Positions 1 to 7,471 of a DNA stretch of 64,000 bases are shown in pieces. The stretch is from Bradyrhizobium sp. 195 (lineage in GTDB: Bacteria > Pseudomonadota > Alphaproteobacteria > Rhizobiales > Xanthobacteraceae). A program made the position numbers and the translations under genes. The notes under the pieces were generated by a model. The model saw only the letters and a list, made by a program, of their open reading frames with translations, ran no database searches and had not been told where the DNA came from. The stretch lies in the NCBI RefSeq assembly GCF_023101665.1, contig NZ_CP082163.1:124001-188000 (forward strand), written 5' to 3'. How positions within the stretch are numbered: position 1 is the stretch's first letter; every line of letters starts with the position of its first letter.

Positions 1-676
1 CCGACCTGCCCCTCTTCCACAACTTCGTACTTGGCATGCTCCCCGGTGATATCGTGGGGCACGAGACCATGGGCGAAGTGGTCGAGGTCGGCTCCGGGGT
101 CGATGGCAAGCTGACGAAAGGCGACCGCATCGTCGCTCCGTTCACCATCATTTGCGGCGAATGTGACCAGTGCAAGCGCGGGAATTTCTCGGTTTGCGAG
201 ACGACCAACCGCAAGCGGCATCTCGGCGACAAGGTGTTCGGGCATACGAAGGCGGGCCTATTCGGCTACACGCACCTCACCGGCGGTTATCCGGGCGGCC
301 AAGCCGAGTATCTGCGCGTGCCCTATGCCGATGCCACGCACATCAAGGTTCCCGTCGGCATTCCCGACGAGCAGCTGTTGTTTCTCAGCGACATCTTCCC
401 GACCGGCTGGCAAGCCGCCGTCCAATGCGACATCGAGCCGACCGACACCGTCGCGATCTGGGGCTGCGGTCCGGTCGGGCAGATGGCGATCCGCAGCGCC
501 ATCCTGCTCGGCGCCAATCAGGTGATCGCGATCGACTGCCTGCCTGAACGGCTCAGCATGGCGGAGGCCGGGGGCGCCACCACGATCAATTTCGAGACCG
601 AGAGCGTGGTCGGACGCTGAACGAGCTTACCGACAGCAAAGGGCCGGAGAAATGCATCGATTGCGTCGGCATGGAA
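1..676 (+). pseudogene. Zinc-dependent alcohol dehydrogenase, 3'-truncated and frameshifted copy
   Basis: The reading frame is open from the window edge and encodes an MDR-family zinc alcohol dehydrogenase (formaldehyde/threonine dehydrogenase-like), missing its first ~45 residues to the window edge. It has the structural-zinc cysteine cluster ([15 protein letters not shown]), the [13 protein letters not shown] segment and the Rossmann GCGPVGQMA motif. It closely matches the intact gene at 27574-28749. Near base 613 one base is missing relative to that copy, giving an early stop at 618-620. Homology continues in another frame to about 676 and then ends, so roughly the last 120 codons are gone. 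Being both frameshifted and cut off, it is unlikely to make an active enzyme. Confidence 0.85.
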
Positions 677-685
677 CGACGCGGT

Positions 686-1094
686 TCATTTCTGCGCCGT
701 GACGACGAGTTTGCTTTCGACGGTACCCGTCTCGCCCTGCACCTTGGCGCCTAGCGAAAGTTGCCAGCGGCCAGCCATGCTGACAGTGGCCTTAAACCGG
801 TACGTGCCGGGCTCCTTCCCGGGCATGGGCGTCACCTTGGTGACCATCTCCTGCATGCCGTCCGGTGCCCATGTCGAGCCTGGAGGCGAAGATGACAGCG
901 TCCGGTACCGGCTTGCCGGTCTTCGTGTTCAACAGCCGAACTGAAATGACCTTGTCGGCGCCGGCCTGGACGGTCGGCTCCACGAGCTGGAATTCGCAGT
1001 CTTTGATGTCGGCAAAGGCGGGCTTCGGCGCCCCCATGATCGAAAGGCCGATCAGCGCGGCAGCGAACGCGTGCGCAGCAGTGGTAGTCTTCAT
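686..1094 (-). pseudogene. FixH/YtkA-like exported protein, single-base frameshift
   Basis: The protein starts at MKTTTAAHAF (1094) with a signal peptide ending near AFA, followed by a beta-sandwich domain of the FixH/YtkA-like kind often found beside copper-handling genes (features such as VRLLNTKTGKPVPDAVIFASRLDM). Around base 870 the frame shifts. Removing one G restores a matching C-terminal half (APDGMQEMVTKVTPMPG, then FKATVSMAGRWQLSLGAKVQ) that runs to a stop at 686-688. The frame is lost at a run of Gs, so a sequencing error is possible. It is the most distal gene of a leftward metal-related series beginning near 2490. Family assignment is by pattern only. Confidence 0.65.
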
Positions 1095-1277
1095 GATGCT
1101 GTCCTCGAAACGTCTGATGTACCGCCGAAGCGGCATGCGGCGACGCAATCCAGCCTTCACGGCCGTGCGTCGACGTTCCGGCGCAGCGGCGCCGGTCAGA
1201 CGTTCGATCGAGGGGGCTGATCCGGAGGGGGACGGGTTAGGCCGTCGGCGATCACGTCATCAAGCGGCTGCAGCAGT

Positions 1278-1553
1278 TCACGCGCAGGCTGTCCGATTCT
1301 CACTGTCGCCGCCGAAGGTCCAGTCTGGAGTAACCTTCAACATGCAGATCGCGACGAGAGGACAGTCCTGGCATTGCTTGTTGTTCTGCTTGTCGGGGCA
1401 GCACGCCATGTCATCCGGCATGTCCTGCGCGTCTGCCATCTGCATCGCGCCCATCGAATGTCCCGCCGCCGCCAGCGTCACCAGCGGTGCGACCGTCAGC
1501 CCCGTAGTCACAAGTACCGCGACCAGAAACCTGAGGAGGCGGCGAGCATTCAT
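1278..1553 (-). CDS. Small exported Cys/Met/His-rich protein
   Basis: The 91-residue product has an N-terminal signal peptide or membrane anchor (residues 1-31) followed by a short region rich in Met, His and Cys (HSMGAMQMADAQDMPDDMACC, then CQDCPLVAICML). This composition fits periplasmic metal binding, probably copper, but no named family was recognised. It lies between the DUF411 gene and the FixH-like gene on the same strand, which supports a shared metal role. No strong ribosome-binding site is visible before the start. Confidence 0.6.
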   Translation of the reverse strand: MNARRLLRFLVAVLVTTGLTVAPLVTLAAAGHSMGAMQMADAQDMPDDMACCPDKQNNKQCQDCPLVAICMLKVTPDWTFGGDSENRTACA

Positions 1554-1644
1554 GGTGTCGCAGTCTCATAGGGCGGGACGCTGGAAAGTGCCCCCGTTCA
1601 CAAACGCGCGAGCCGGGCGCCCAGTGGTTAACTTTCCAAGACGG

Positions 1645-2139
1645 TCAGCCGATGGCTTCCTTGCCGAGGAACCGCATGAACGTCGCACGACCTGCCGGTC
1701 CGAACAGCACGACCGTGTAAGGCTCGGGGTGTCCACCTTCCATCCCCGGCGACCCTACGGGCATGCCGGACACGGCAAGCCCCAGAGCCTTCGGGCGCTC
1801 TGTCAGCAACCGCCTCACCGCCGGCGCAGGTACGTGTCCCTCGAGAACGTAGCCGCCCACCTCCGCCGTATGGCATGCGGCCAGATCGGTCGGGACGCCC
1901 AAGCGTCTCCGGACGCCCGCAAGATCGGAAGCGTCGTCCACCTGGACCGTGAATCCGGCGTCGCGCAAGTGTTGTACCCAGCCCGAGCAACAGCCGCAGT
2001 TCGGATCCTGGACCTTGATCATGGGTTCAGCGGCAACGGCGGGGCGTACCACCGCTCCAACTGTCCCGGCAACGATCAGGGCCAGAAAGGATCGTCGCGC
2101 AAAGCAGGCCTTCTCCGCGCCTCGTTCTTGGTAGCTCAT
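1645..2139 (-). CDS. DUF411 family metal-binding protein
   Basis: This 164-residue DUF411 protein is of the kind found next to copper and silver resistance genes. The start MSYQERG was chosen because a GGAG ribosome-binding site precedes it. Residues 15-35 form a twin-arginine-like export signal (ARRSFLALIVAG). The mature domain opens with VQDPNCGCCSGWVQHL, where Cys48, Cys50 and Cys51 are the likely metal ligands, and ends with an intact hydrophobic C-terminal segment. Its neighbours on the same strand are the small secreted gene at 2320-2490 and the Cys-rich gene at 1278-1553. It may be read from the sigma-F-type promoter at 2545-2570. Confidence 0.85.
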   Translation of the reverse strand: MSYQERGAEKACFARRSFLALIVAGTVGAVVRPAVAAEPMIKVQDPNCGCCSGWVQHLRDAGFTVQVDDASDLAGVRRRLGVPTDLAACHTAEVGGYVLEGHVPAPAVRRLLTERPKALGLAVSGMPVGSPGMEGGHPEPYTVVLFGPAGRATFMRFLGKEAIG

Positions 2140-2319
2140 CGGACATCTCTCCGTGAAGAAGAGGAGGGATTGCGGAGGTAATTGTATTCCGCGATCCCTC
2201 GTCGGCCAATCAGCGAACGTCGCCCACGAAACTAGCGGGATTTGGGTCCTCCATGATAGCGCCATGGGGACTCACCCGCCATCGGAGTGGTCGTGGCCTG
2301 ATACTCCGGCGTTCCGCGA

Positions 2320-2490
2320 TCATAGGCGAACGCCGAATATGGACTGCGCTGCGGGAGAGACGGTGCTCGCTTGCGCGGTTTGCCTGGCCTCGTCTGGCCA
2401 ATAGCTCTTGTCTGAGATCGTCGAGCCCGCCTGGGCGCTGGCGGACAACGCCGCCAGAATAGTGATTGCGAGAAGGCTTTTCGTCAACAT
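2320..2490 (-). CDS. Small secreted protein, first gene of the metal series
   Basis: The 56-residue product has a clear signal peptide (MLTKSLLAITILAALSASAQA) and a mature part of about 35 residues with a SYWPDEA segment. No family was recognised. The start at 2490 has a GGAG box upstream; a longer in-frame start at 2559 would sit inside the promoter element. It lies 55 bases downstream of a GTAACC-N16-CGAA element and leads a series of leftward metal-linked genes, so it is probably under the ECF sigma factor encoded at 3244-3798. Confidence 0.55.
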   Translation of the reverse strand: MLTKSLLAITILAALSASAQAGSTISDKSYWPDEARQTAQASTVSPAAQSIFGVRL

Positions 2491-2544
2491 GGTCCCGGCT
2501 CCATCATCTTGCTGAAACGCATGCGTTGCGCTTCTAATGAGGAG

Positions 2545-2570
2545 TTCGGAACCGATCATCCGGTGGTTAC
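2545..2570 (-). promoter_or_regulatory. Sigma-F-type ECF promoter upstream of the metal series
   Basis: Read on the minus strand, the element is GTAACC, 16 bases, CGAA. It is identical in both boxes and in spacing to the element upstream of the ECF sigma gene at 3820-3845. As I recall, the same arrangement is described for Caulobacter SigF, whose anti-sigma factor is NrsF. The element directs transcription toward the small secreted gene at 2490. Confidence 0.65.
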
Positions 2571-2605
2571 AGGTTCACGCCGACGTGAGAGGCGTCAATC
2601 CGTCG

Positions 2606-3247
2606 TTACCAGCGCAGCAGCCGCGGTCCCAAGATAGCGCCGGCGAGCGTGCACAGCACGATCGTGCTGCCATACCAGAGCGCGATAAAGGGCAGCGAGT
2701 CGTCGGTGCAGTGAAGCGCATAGCCGATCGCACTCACACCACCTGCGAGCAGCCCGCTGAAGGCGCCTGTGCGTACCAGATTTGTCGGAGCCGCCTGTCG
2801 CACCGCCCAAATGACGACCGCAAAGGGAAGGACCGCGATGATCGGAATGGAAATGAGGCATTCAAGCCAGTCGTTCCCCATCACGATCTTGTCCCAGTGC
2901 GAGCTGGGCGCCTGTCCAAGGCTGACGCCGGCGAGCAGCAGGATCGCCATGAATGGTAGCGCGGCGAGTCCAGACGAAACTCTTCGCTCCCCTCCCGGAC
3001 GGGCAAGTCGCATCAAATAGACGGACGCCGCGCCTACCGTTCCGATCGCGAACGCGAGCTTCAGGAACAGGAAAATCACGGCGCGAGGCGTGGTCAGGTC
3101 CTCGCGGACGCCCAGCGCGATGAACATGATCCCAATCGCAACGACAATGCCAACCGCAAGCGCGACGCCCACGCTTCGACCGACCAGCCGCCTATTGATC
3201 GGCTCCACGTTGGTGCTGAGTGCGGCGATCAATTCGTCTGTCTTCAT
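2606..3247 (-). CDS. nrsF: NrsF-family (DUF1109) anti-sigma factor
   Basis: This 213-residue protein is predicted to span the inner membrane six times (hydrophobic blocks near residues 25-50, 55-80, 95-115, 130-155, 160-180 and 188-208), as expected for NrsF/DUF1109 proteins that hold an ECF sigma factor inactive at the membrane. The N-terminus MKTDELIAALSTNVEPI is typical of the family. The start codon overlaps the stop of the sigma gene (ATGA at 3244-3247), so the pair is translationally coupled. Two cysteines (in WLECLISIP and ALHCTDDS) match the general picture of a redox- or metal-sensing membrane anti-sigma factor. That sensing role is inferred from the family. Confidence 0.88.
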   Translation of the reverse strand: MKTDELIAALSTNVEPINRRLVGRSVGVALAVGIVVAIGIMFIALGVREDLTTPRAVIFLFLKLAFAIGTVGAASVYLMRLARPGGERRVSSGLAALPFMAILLLAGVSLGQAPSSHWDKIVMGNDWLECLISIPIIAVLPFAVVIWAVRQAAPTNLVRTGAFSGLLAGGVSAIGYALHCTDDSLPFIALWYGSTIVLCTLAGAILGPRLLRW

Positions 3248-3798
3248 CTTTGCGCTCTCTGGGCGATTAATGCCGCCAACGCTTTTAGTCCACGATGGAT
3301 ATTGACCTTCACGCTGGATTCGGAGATGCGGCATCGCCGTGCGGCTTCGGCCACAGTTAGGCAGTCGACCTTCACGGCCTCGATCGCGCATGCAATCTGC
3401 TCAGGCAATTGCTTTAGCAGACGCGCCAGGTCAAAACTGCTCTCTGCGCTCAGGTGATCGTCACGCGCCGTGACTTCACTGGCTTCGTCGATCGGCACAT
3501 TGGCCATGGGCGCCCGGTCCCGGCGCAGGAAATCGATCAGTTTGTAGCGCGCAATCGCGTGCACCCAGGGCGTCAGCGGCTCACCCGGATCGTACGTGTG
3601 TCGCTGCGTGTGGATAGCCAAGACGGCCTCCTGAACCAGATCCTCCGCTTCCGTCGCACCTCGGCCGATCTTCGCGAGCTTGCCTTTGTAATAGGCACGC
3701 AAGTGTCGGCTCAGCCGCTCAAGCAGCATGCGATGCGCGGCGGCGTCACCCTCCTGACTGGCAAGCATGAGCGCCTTCAGCTCGGTTTCCGCGGTCAT
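3244..3798 (-). CDS. ECF RNA polymerase sigma factor of the SigF/EcfF type
   Basis: This 184-residue ECF sigma factor has region 2 at about residues 25-95 (AEDLVQEAVLAIHTQRHTYD, then PLTPWVHAIARYKLIDFLRR) and region 4 at about residues 128-180 (LTVAEAARRCRISESSVKVNIHRGLKAL). It is cotranscribed with nrsF through a 4-base overlap. A GTAACC-N16-CGAA element lies immediately upstream, so it likely activates its own gene. The nearby DUF411, Cys-rich and DUF326 genes suggest a response to metal or oxidative stress, as known for the Caulobacter SigF and Bradyrhizobium EcfF groups. Confidence 0.92.
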   Translation of the reverse strand: MTAETELKALMLASQEGDAAAHRMLLERLSRHLRAYYKGKLAKIGRGATEAEDLVQEAVLAIHTQRHTYDPGEPLTPWVHAIARYKLIDFLRRDRAPMANVPIDEASEVTARDDHLSAESSFDLARLLKQLPEQIACAIEAVKVDCLTVAEAARRCRISESSVKVNIHRGLKALAALIAQRAQR

Positions 3799-3819
3799 GC
3801 TCGCCTATCTACGTTTTAG

Positions 3820-3845
3820 TTCGATCGCCCAGTCGTTTCGGTTAC
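3820..3845 (-). promoter_or_regulatory. Autoregulatory sigma-F-type ECF promoter
   Basis: On the minus strand GTAACC is followed by exactly 16 bases and CGAA, 22 bases upstream of the sigma factor start codon. The boxes and spacing equal those at 2545-2570. ECF sigma genes commonly activate their own promoter, which supports the assignment. Confidence 0.7.
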
Positions 3846-4117
3846 AGCCAATCGGAAAATCTTACTTTAGGTCCGACGCTGGCGAGAATGAGACCTTCGG
3901 ATTGGTTTCCGCCACAACCCGCAACGAGCCCGCAAGCGACGAGAGATGCTGCAGATCGGCAATTTCCTGCGTCACCTTCTCCAGGCTCACCGGCGCGAAC
4001 CATACCCCGTAGGAACCGTCCCTGCGGCCCCCGCATTTGCGTGATCGTAGAAACCATTCCTTCGACCGTCGATTGGAAGAGCGGGGCGGGAGCGTTCCGG
4101 AAGGATGGAGATTTTCC
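3846..4117 (+). other. Divergent intergenic region before the DUF326 gene
   Basis: No convincing gene was found. A minus-strand open frame ending at 3862 (GSYGVWFAPVSLEKVTQEIADL) has a protein-like composition and could be the tail of a lost gene, but it has no recognised family or convincing start. A strong ribosome-binding site (AAGGATGGAG at 4101-4110) serves the DUF326 gene. No GTAACC-N16-CGAA element points toward that gene. Confidence 0.35.
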
Positions 4118-4522
4118 ATGCATGCGCAACAAATGATCAGCACTCATCCCCACGTGCGCGGACAGACAAACGACGCGCTCATCCGCTGCATTGAGGAGTG
4201 CTACTCCTGCGCGCAAACCTGCACATCCTGTGCTGACGCCTGTCTGGCGGAGGACAATATCAAGTCGCTTACGCAATGCGTCCGCCTGAACCTGGACTGC
4301 GCCGACATCTGCAACGTCACCGGCAGGATATCGACCCGCCGCACCGGATCGGACGAGGAGACCATCCGCAGGATGCTGCACGCCTGCGCTGCGGCGTGCC
4401 GGCTCTGCGCCGAGGGATGCGAGAAGCACGCCAAGATGCATGAGCACTGTCGAATCTGCGCGGAAGCATGCCGGCGGTGCATGAGCGCTTGTGAAGAGGC
4501 AGGTCGCAGCATGGCGCACTGA
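4118..4522 (+). CDS. Four-helix bundle copper-binding protein (DUF326)
   Basis: This 134-residue cysteine-rich protein has repeated CxxxC and CxxC spacing along four predicted helices (for example CIEECYSCAQTCTSCADACL, and CRICAEACRRCMSACEEAG). That is the hallmark of DUF326 proteins, related to the Csp copper storage proteins that fill a helical bundle with Cu(I). There is no signal peptide, so it should act in the cytosol. The start at 4118 was chosen over the longer in-frame ATG at 4037 because of the ribosome-binding site at 4101-4110. It stands divergent from the ECF sigma operon in a metal-handling neighbourhood. Confidence 0.88.
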   Translation: MHAQQMISTHPHVRGQTNDALIRCIEECYSCAQTCTSCADACLAEDNIKSLTQCVRLNLDCADICNVTGRISTRRTGSDEETIRRMLHACAAACRLCAEGCEKHAKMHEHCRICAEACRRCMSACEEAGRSMAH

Positions 4523-4950
4523 TGCATTGGGCCCTGCTCTCTTCGAGCGCAACCAGCACATTCGAAACGGCTGCCGACCTGCTCAAGCTGGAAGTAGGTC
4601 GGCCCCGAACTCAGGCCGAGTGAAATTCGCCTAGCCCCGGTGCTGCGCAACTTGAGCATGGCAGCGGCTGGTTTGGGGAATCTACGGAAACGAGCCGTCC
4701 CTGACGACCGCCGGGTCGTTCCCACGATTATGACCCGTTTTCGCCCCGGATGCAGTTTCGCCTCGTCATCAACCGGCATAGTCGGGCCGCTTGGCGTGTT
4801 GGTTTCCGTACGATCGATGGTTCCGAGCGTCGCCTCGGCAGCAGGCGCTTGGCCGCGGGAAGGAACCTGTTCGGCTTCTTCCGATTGGCTTCTCGCACCA
4901 GAACTCCGACGGAGGCTGCGCTGGCCGAATTCGTCCAACTTGGCGACCGC
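4523..4950 (+). other. Intergenic region with a relaxed GGAAC promoter-like element
   Basis: No gene is supported here. The open frame running into the next gene from 4750 is arginine-rich and shows no family resemblance before about 4940. GGAAC at 4862-4866, 15 bases, then CGATTG at 4882-4887 forms one of four identical-format elements in the window (see also 23363, 27442 and 36465). It also fits the relaxed GGAAC-N18-TT form of general-stress promoters. Confidence 0.4.
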
Positions 4951-6912
4951 ATGGTCGAGGTTCAACTTGCCGGCCGCGGCATCCGCGACCGACGCGTCCT
5001 GAAGGCCATGGCACAGGTCCCTCGGGAGCGGTTCGTGGAATCCGGCTTCGAGGAATTCGCCTATGAGGATGGGGCGCTGCCGATCGCGAACGCCCAGACC
5101 ATCTCGCAGCCCTATATCGTCGCATTGATGAGCGAAGCGGCAGAACTGAAACCGGCAGACAAGGTGCTCGAGGTCGGGACCGGTTCGGGCTATGCCGCGG
5201 CGGTCGCCTCGCGCCTCGCCGGATCAGTTCACACAATCGAGCGACATGCCGATCTGGCCAGGATCGCCGCCCTGCGTCTGGCGGCGCAAGGATACGACAA
5301 CTGCGTGGTTCACACCGGCGACGGCACCCGCGGCCTGCCCGCAGAAGCGCCATTCGACGCGATCCTGGTAGCCGCTGGCGGCCCGACGGTGCCGAATGCG
5401 CTCAAGAGCCAATTGGCCGTCGGCGGGCGGCTCGTCATCCCCGTCGGCGCTCGCGAAGACGAACAGTCGCTGCTGCGGGTCACGCGCCGGAGCGAAGCGG
5501 AATACGACGAAGAGACCTTCGGTGCCGTCCATTTCGTGCCCCTGATCGGAGAGCACGGATGGGCCGAGGACGGCACGCGCGCCGCCAGCAATCACATCCC
5601 CGGGCGCACACGCTTCCGCTCGCTGCCGGAGATGATCGGCGCCGCCATCGAACCCTTGCCGGCCCTCGAAGATCCCGCCTTCGGCGCCCTCTTTGATCGT
5701 TTCGCGCAGTGCCGCGTCGTCCTGCTGGGCGAAGCCAGTCATGGCACGTCGGAATTCTACCAGGCGCGCGCCGCGATCACGCGCCACCTGATCGAGAAGC
5801 ACGGCTTTACGATCGTTGCGGTCGAGGCGGATTGGCCGGACGCCGCCGCCATCGACCGCTACGTTCGCCATCGGGCGTCCCGCGGCTCCGGCGAAAGGCC
5901 GTTCGAGCGTTTCCCGACCTGGATGTGGCGCAACACGGATGTCGCGGCCTTCGTGGCGTGGATGCGCAAACACAATGAAGGAAAGCCGACAGGCGAGCCG
6001 GCCGGATTCTTCGGCCTCGACATCTACAACATGCGAAGCTCGATCGCGGCCGTTCTCGCCTACCTCGACGGCGTGGATCCCGAAGCCGCGGCCGTGGCCC
6101 GCGAACGCTACGGCTGCCTGACCCCTTGGCAGCGCGAACCTTCGACCTACGGCCGTGCCGTCCTGACCGAAGGCTACCGGAAATGCGAGGCGGAGATCCT
6201 TCGGCAGTGCCAGGATATCCTGAAGAAGGAGTTGGACTACGCGGCGAGCGATCCGGACAGCTTCCTGGACGCCGCGCAGAACGCGCGGCTGATCGCCTCG
6301 GCCGAGCGCTACTACCGCATCATGTACTACGGCGGCGCCGAATCCTGGAATCTCCGCGACACGCACATGTTCGAGACCCTGGGCCATATCCTGGACGCAC
6401 AAGGTCCCCGATCCAAGGCCGTGGTCTGGGCGCATAACTCCCACATCGGAGACGCCCGTTTCACCGAGATGGGCGCGGTCCGCGACGAACTCAACATCGG
6501 TCAGCTTTGTCGGGAGAAGTTTGCCGAAGCAGCGTGTCTGATCGGGTTCGGCACCCATACGGGCACCGTCGCCGCCGCGTCGGATTGGGACGGCGAGATG
6601 GAAGTGATGCAGGTGCGGCCGTCCCGGCCGGACAGCTATGAGCGGCTGTTCCACGACGCGGGAGCGGCGAGCGGTTTTCTCGAATTCCGCCGGGACGAGA
6701 GCCTTCGACGTTGCCTGCTGGAGCCGCGCCTCGAACGGTTCATCGGCGTCATCTACCGCCCGAGCACCGAGTTGCAAAGCCACTATGCGGAAGCTTCGAT
6801 GCCTCAGCAGTTCGACGCGTTCTTGTGGTTCGACGAGACGCACTCGGTCCGTCCTTTGGGACCAGAGCATCGCCCTAGCGGCGTCCCGGACACCTATCCA
6901 TTCGGACTCTGA
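4951..6912 (+). CDS. Protein-L-isoaspartate O-methyltransferase fused to an erythromycin esterase-like domain
   Basis: The product is a two-domain protein of about 653 residues. Residues 1-215 are a PCMT domain (MVEVQLAGRGIRDRRVLKAM, and the SAM-binding VLEVGTGSGYAAAVA at 72-86), which repairs isoaspartyl damage in aged proteins. Residues 240-653 form an erythromycin esterase (EreA/EreB-like) domain with VLLGEASHGTSEFY at 258-271, a VEADWPD segment and a later WAHNSHIGD motif that supplies active-site histidines. The actual esterase substrate is unknown, and resistance should not be assumed. The start is uncertain: an upstream in-frame ATG at 4750 would add 67 residues of unusual composition, so 4951, where the PCMT consensus begins, is preferred. 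A relaxed GGAAC element lies 64 bases before it. Confidence 0.85.
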   Translation: MVEVQLAGRGIRDRRVLKAMAQVPRERFVESGFEEFAYEDGALPIANAQTISQPYIVALMSEAAELKPADKVLEVGTGSGYAAAVASRLAGSVHTIERHADLARIAALRLAAQGYDNCVVHTGDGTRGLPAEAPFDAILVAAGGPTVPNALKSQLAVGGRLVIPVGAREDEQSLLRVTRRSEAEYDEETFGAVHFVPLIGEHGWAEDGTRAASNHIPGRTRFRSLPEMIGAAIEPLPALEDPAFGALFDRFAQCRVVLLGEASHGTSEFYQARAAITRHLIEKHGFTIVAVEADWPDAAAIDRYVRHRASRGSGERPFERFPTWMWRNTDVAAFVAWMRKHNEGKPTGEPAGFFGLDIYNMRSSIAAVLAYLDGVDPEAAAVARERYGCLTPWQREPSTYGRAVLTEGYRKCEAEILRQCQDILKKELDYAASDPDSFLDAAQNARLIASAERYYRIMYYGGAESWNLRDTHMFETLGHILDAQGPRSKAVVWAHNSHIGDARFTEMGAVRDELNIGQLCREKFAEAACLIGFGTHTGTVAAASDWDGEMEVMQVRPSRPDSYERLFHDAGAASGFLEFRRDESLRRCLLEPRLERFIGVIYRPSTELQSHYAEASMPQQFDAFLWFDETHSVRPLGPEHRPSGVPDTYPFGL

Positions 6913-7130
6913 TGGCGACGCCGCGGACCTGCTCGCTGCCACATAGCAGCGTCAGATCGATATGCGCGTCCCGAGATGCACCACGACCAACAACGTCAAG
7001 ACGCGACGAGAAGGATGCCGGCCGACATCTGCCTCAGCCCAGCCGACTTCCCGACTACATGAATGTTGGTGGATCTGTTTTGCCGCAGAACAACAGCTCG
7101 CGCGCAAAGAACTCCTGATAGCGGCCTTCC

Positions 7131-7244
7131 TCAGAACGTTCCGAGAAGGGTGAACAGCGCGACCTCGGCCAAGAAGGCGACGGTCATGATCACGATCGTG
7201 CCGAACACATCGCCTATCGGCATGAGGGGCATGGCGGGTCTCAT
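7131..7244 (-). CDS. Candidate 37-residue membrane peptide
   Basis: A short open frame, MRPAMPLMPIGDVFGTIVIM then TVAFLAEVALFTLLGTF, is almost entirely one hydrophobic segment. An AGGGG box lies 8 bases before the ATG. No family was recognised. Composition and the ribosome-binding site are the only support. It lies in the 560-base gap between the PCMT fusion and a truncated kinase. Confidence 0.35.
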   Translation of the reverse strand: MRPAMPLMPIGDVFGTIVIMTVAFLAEVALFTLLGTF

Positions 7245-7354
7245 GTCCTGCGCCCCTGTCGTGAACCGCAAAGCCACGCAAAGGTTTCGGTTCCGGCTGC
7301 CGAGTTCCAGGTATAAGGTCGGCAGCCGGGCAGGCCGTGCACAGAGGGCGCATC

Positions 7355-7429
7355 ATGCGGGTCCTTGAATTGTCATGCTGGTGTGTGACCGCGGCAGGCG
7401 TGGTCGTGGCCGTAATGGCGCTGCTGTGA
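7355..7429 (+). other. Possible 24-residue hydrophobic peptide; rest of the gap empty
   Basis: This tiny open frame (MRVLELSCWCVTAAGVVVAV, then MALL) has AGAGG at a good distance upstream. A second hydrophobic stretch follows in a shifted frame, so this may be a broken single-span membrane protein. Apart from this and the minus-strand peptide at 7131-7244, nothing else was recognised in 6913-7471. Confidence 0.2.
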
Positions 7430-7471
7430 CCGTCATCCTTGGCGCCTGCTACCTGAACTCCACGTGAAGGA

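Noticed and set aside
1328..1353. GTAACC-N16-CGAC resembling the sigma-F promoter, plus strand
   Set aside because: Lies inside the Cys-rich gene, points the wrong way and the -10 box is CGAC, not CGAA.
865..2181. Plus-strand frame of 438 codons across the metal genes
   Set aside because: Antisense to the FixH-like, Cys-rich and DUF411 genes; composition Arg/Ser-rich with no family.
5224..6942. Long minus-strand open frame (572 codons) opposite the PCMT/esterase fusion
   Set aside because: Antisense shadow of a GC-rich gene; no recognisable motifs, and the plus strand has two clear domains.
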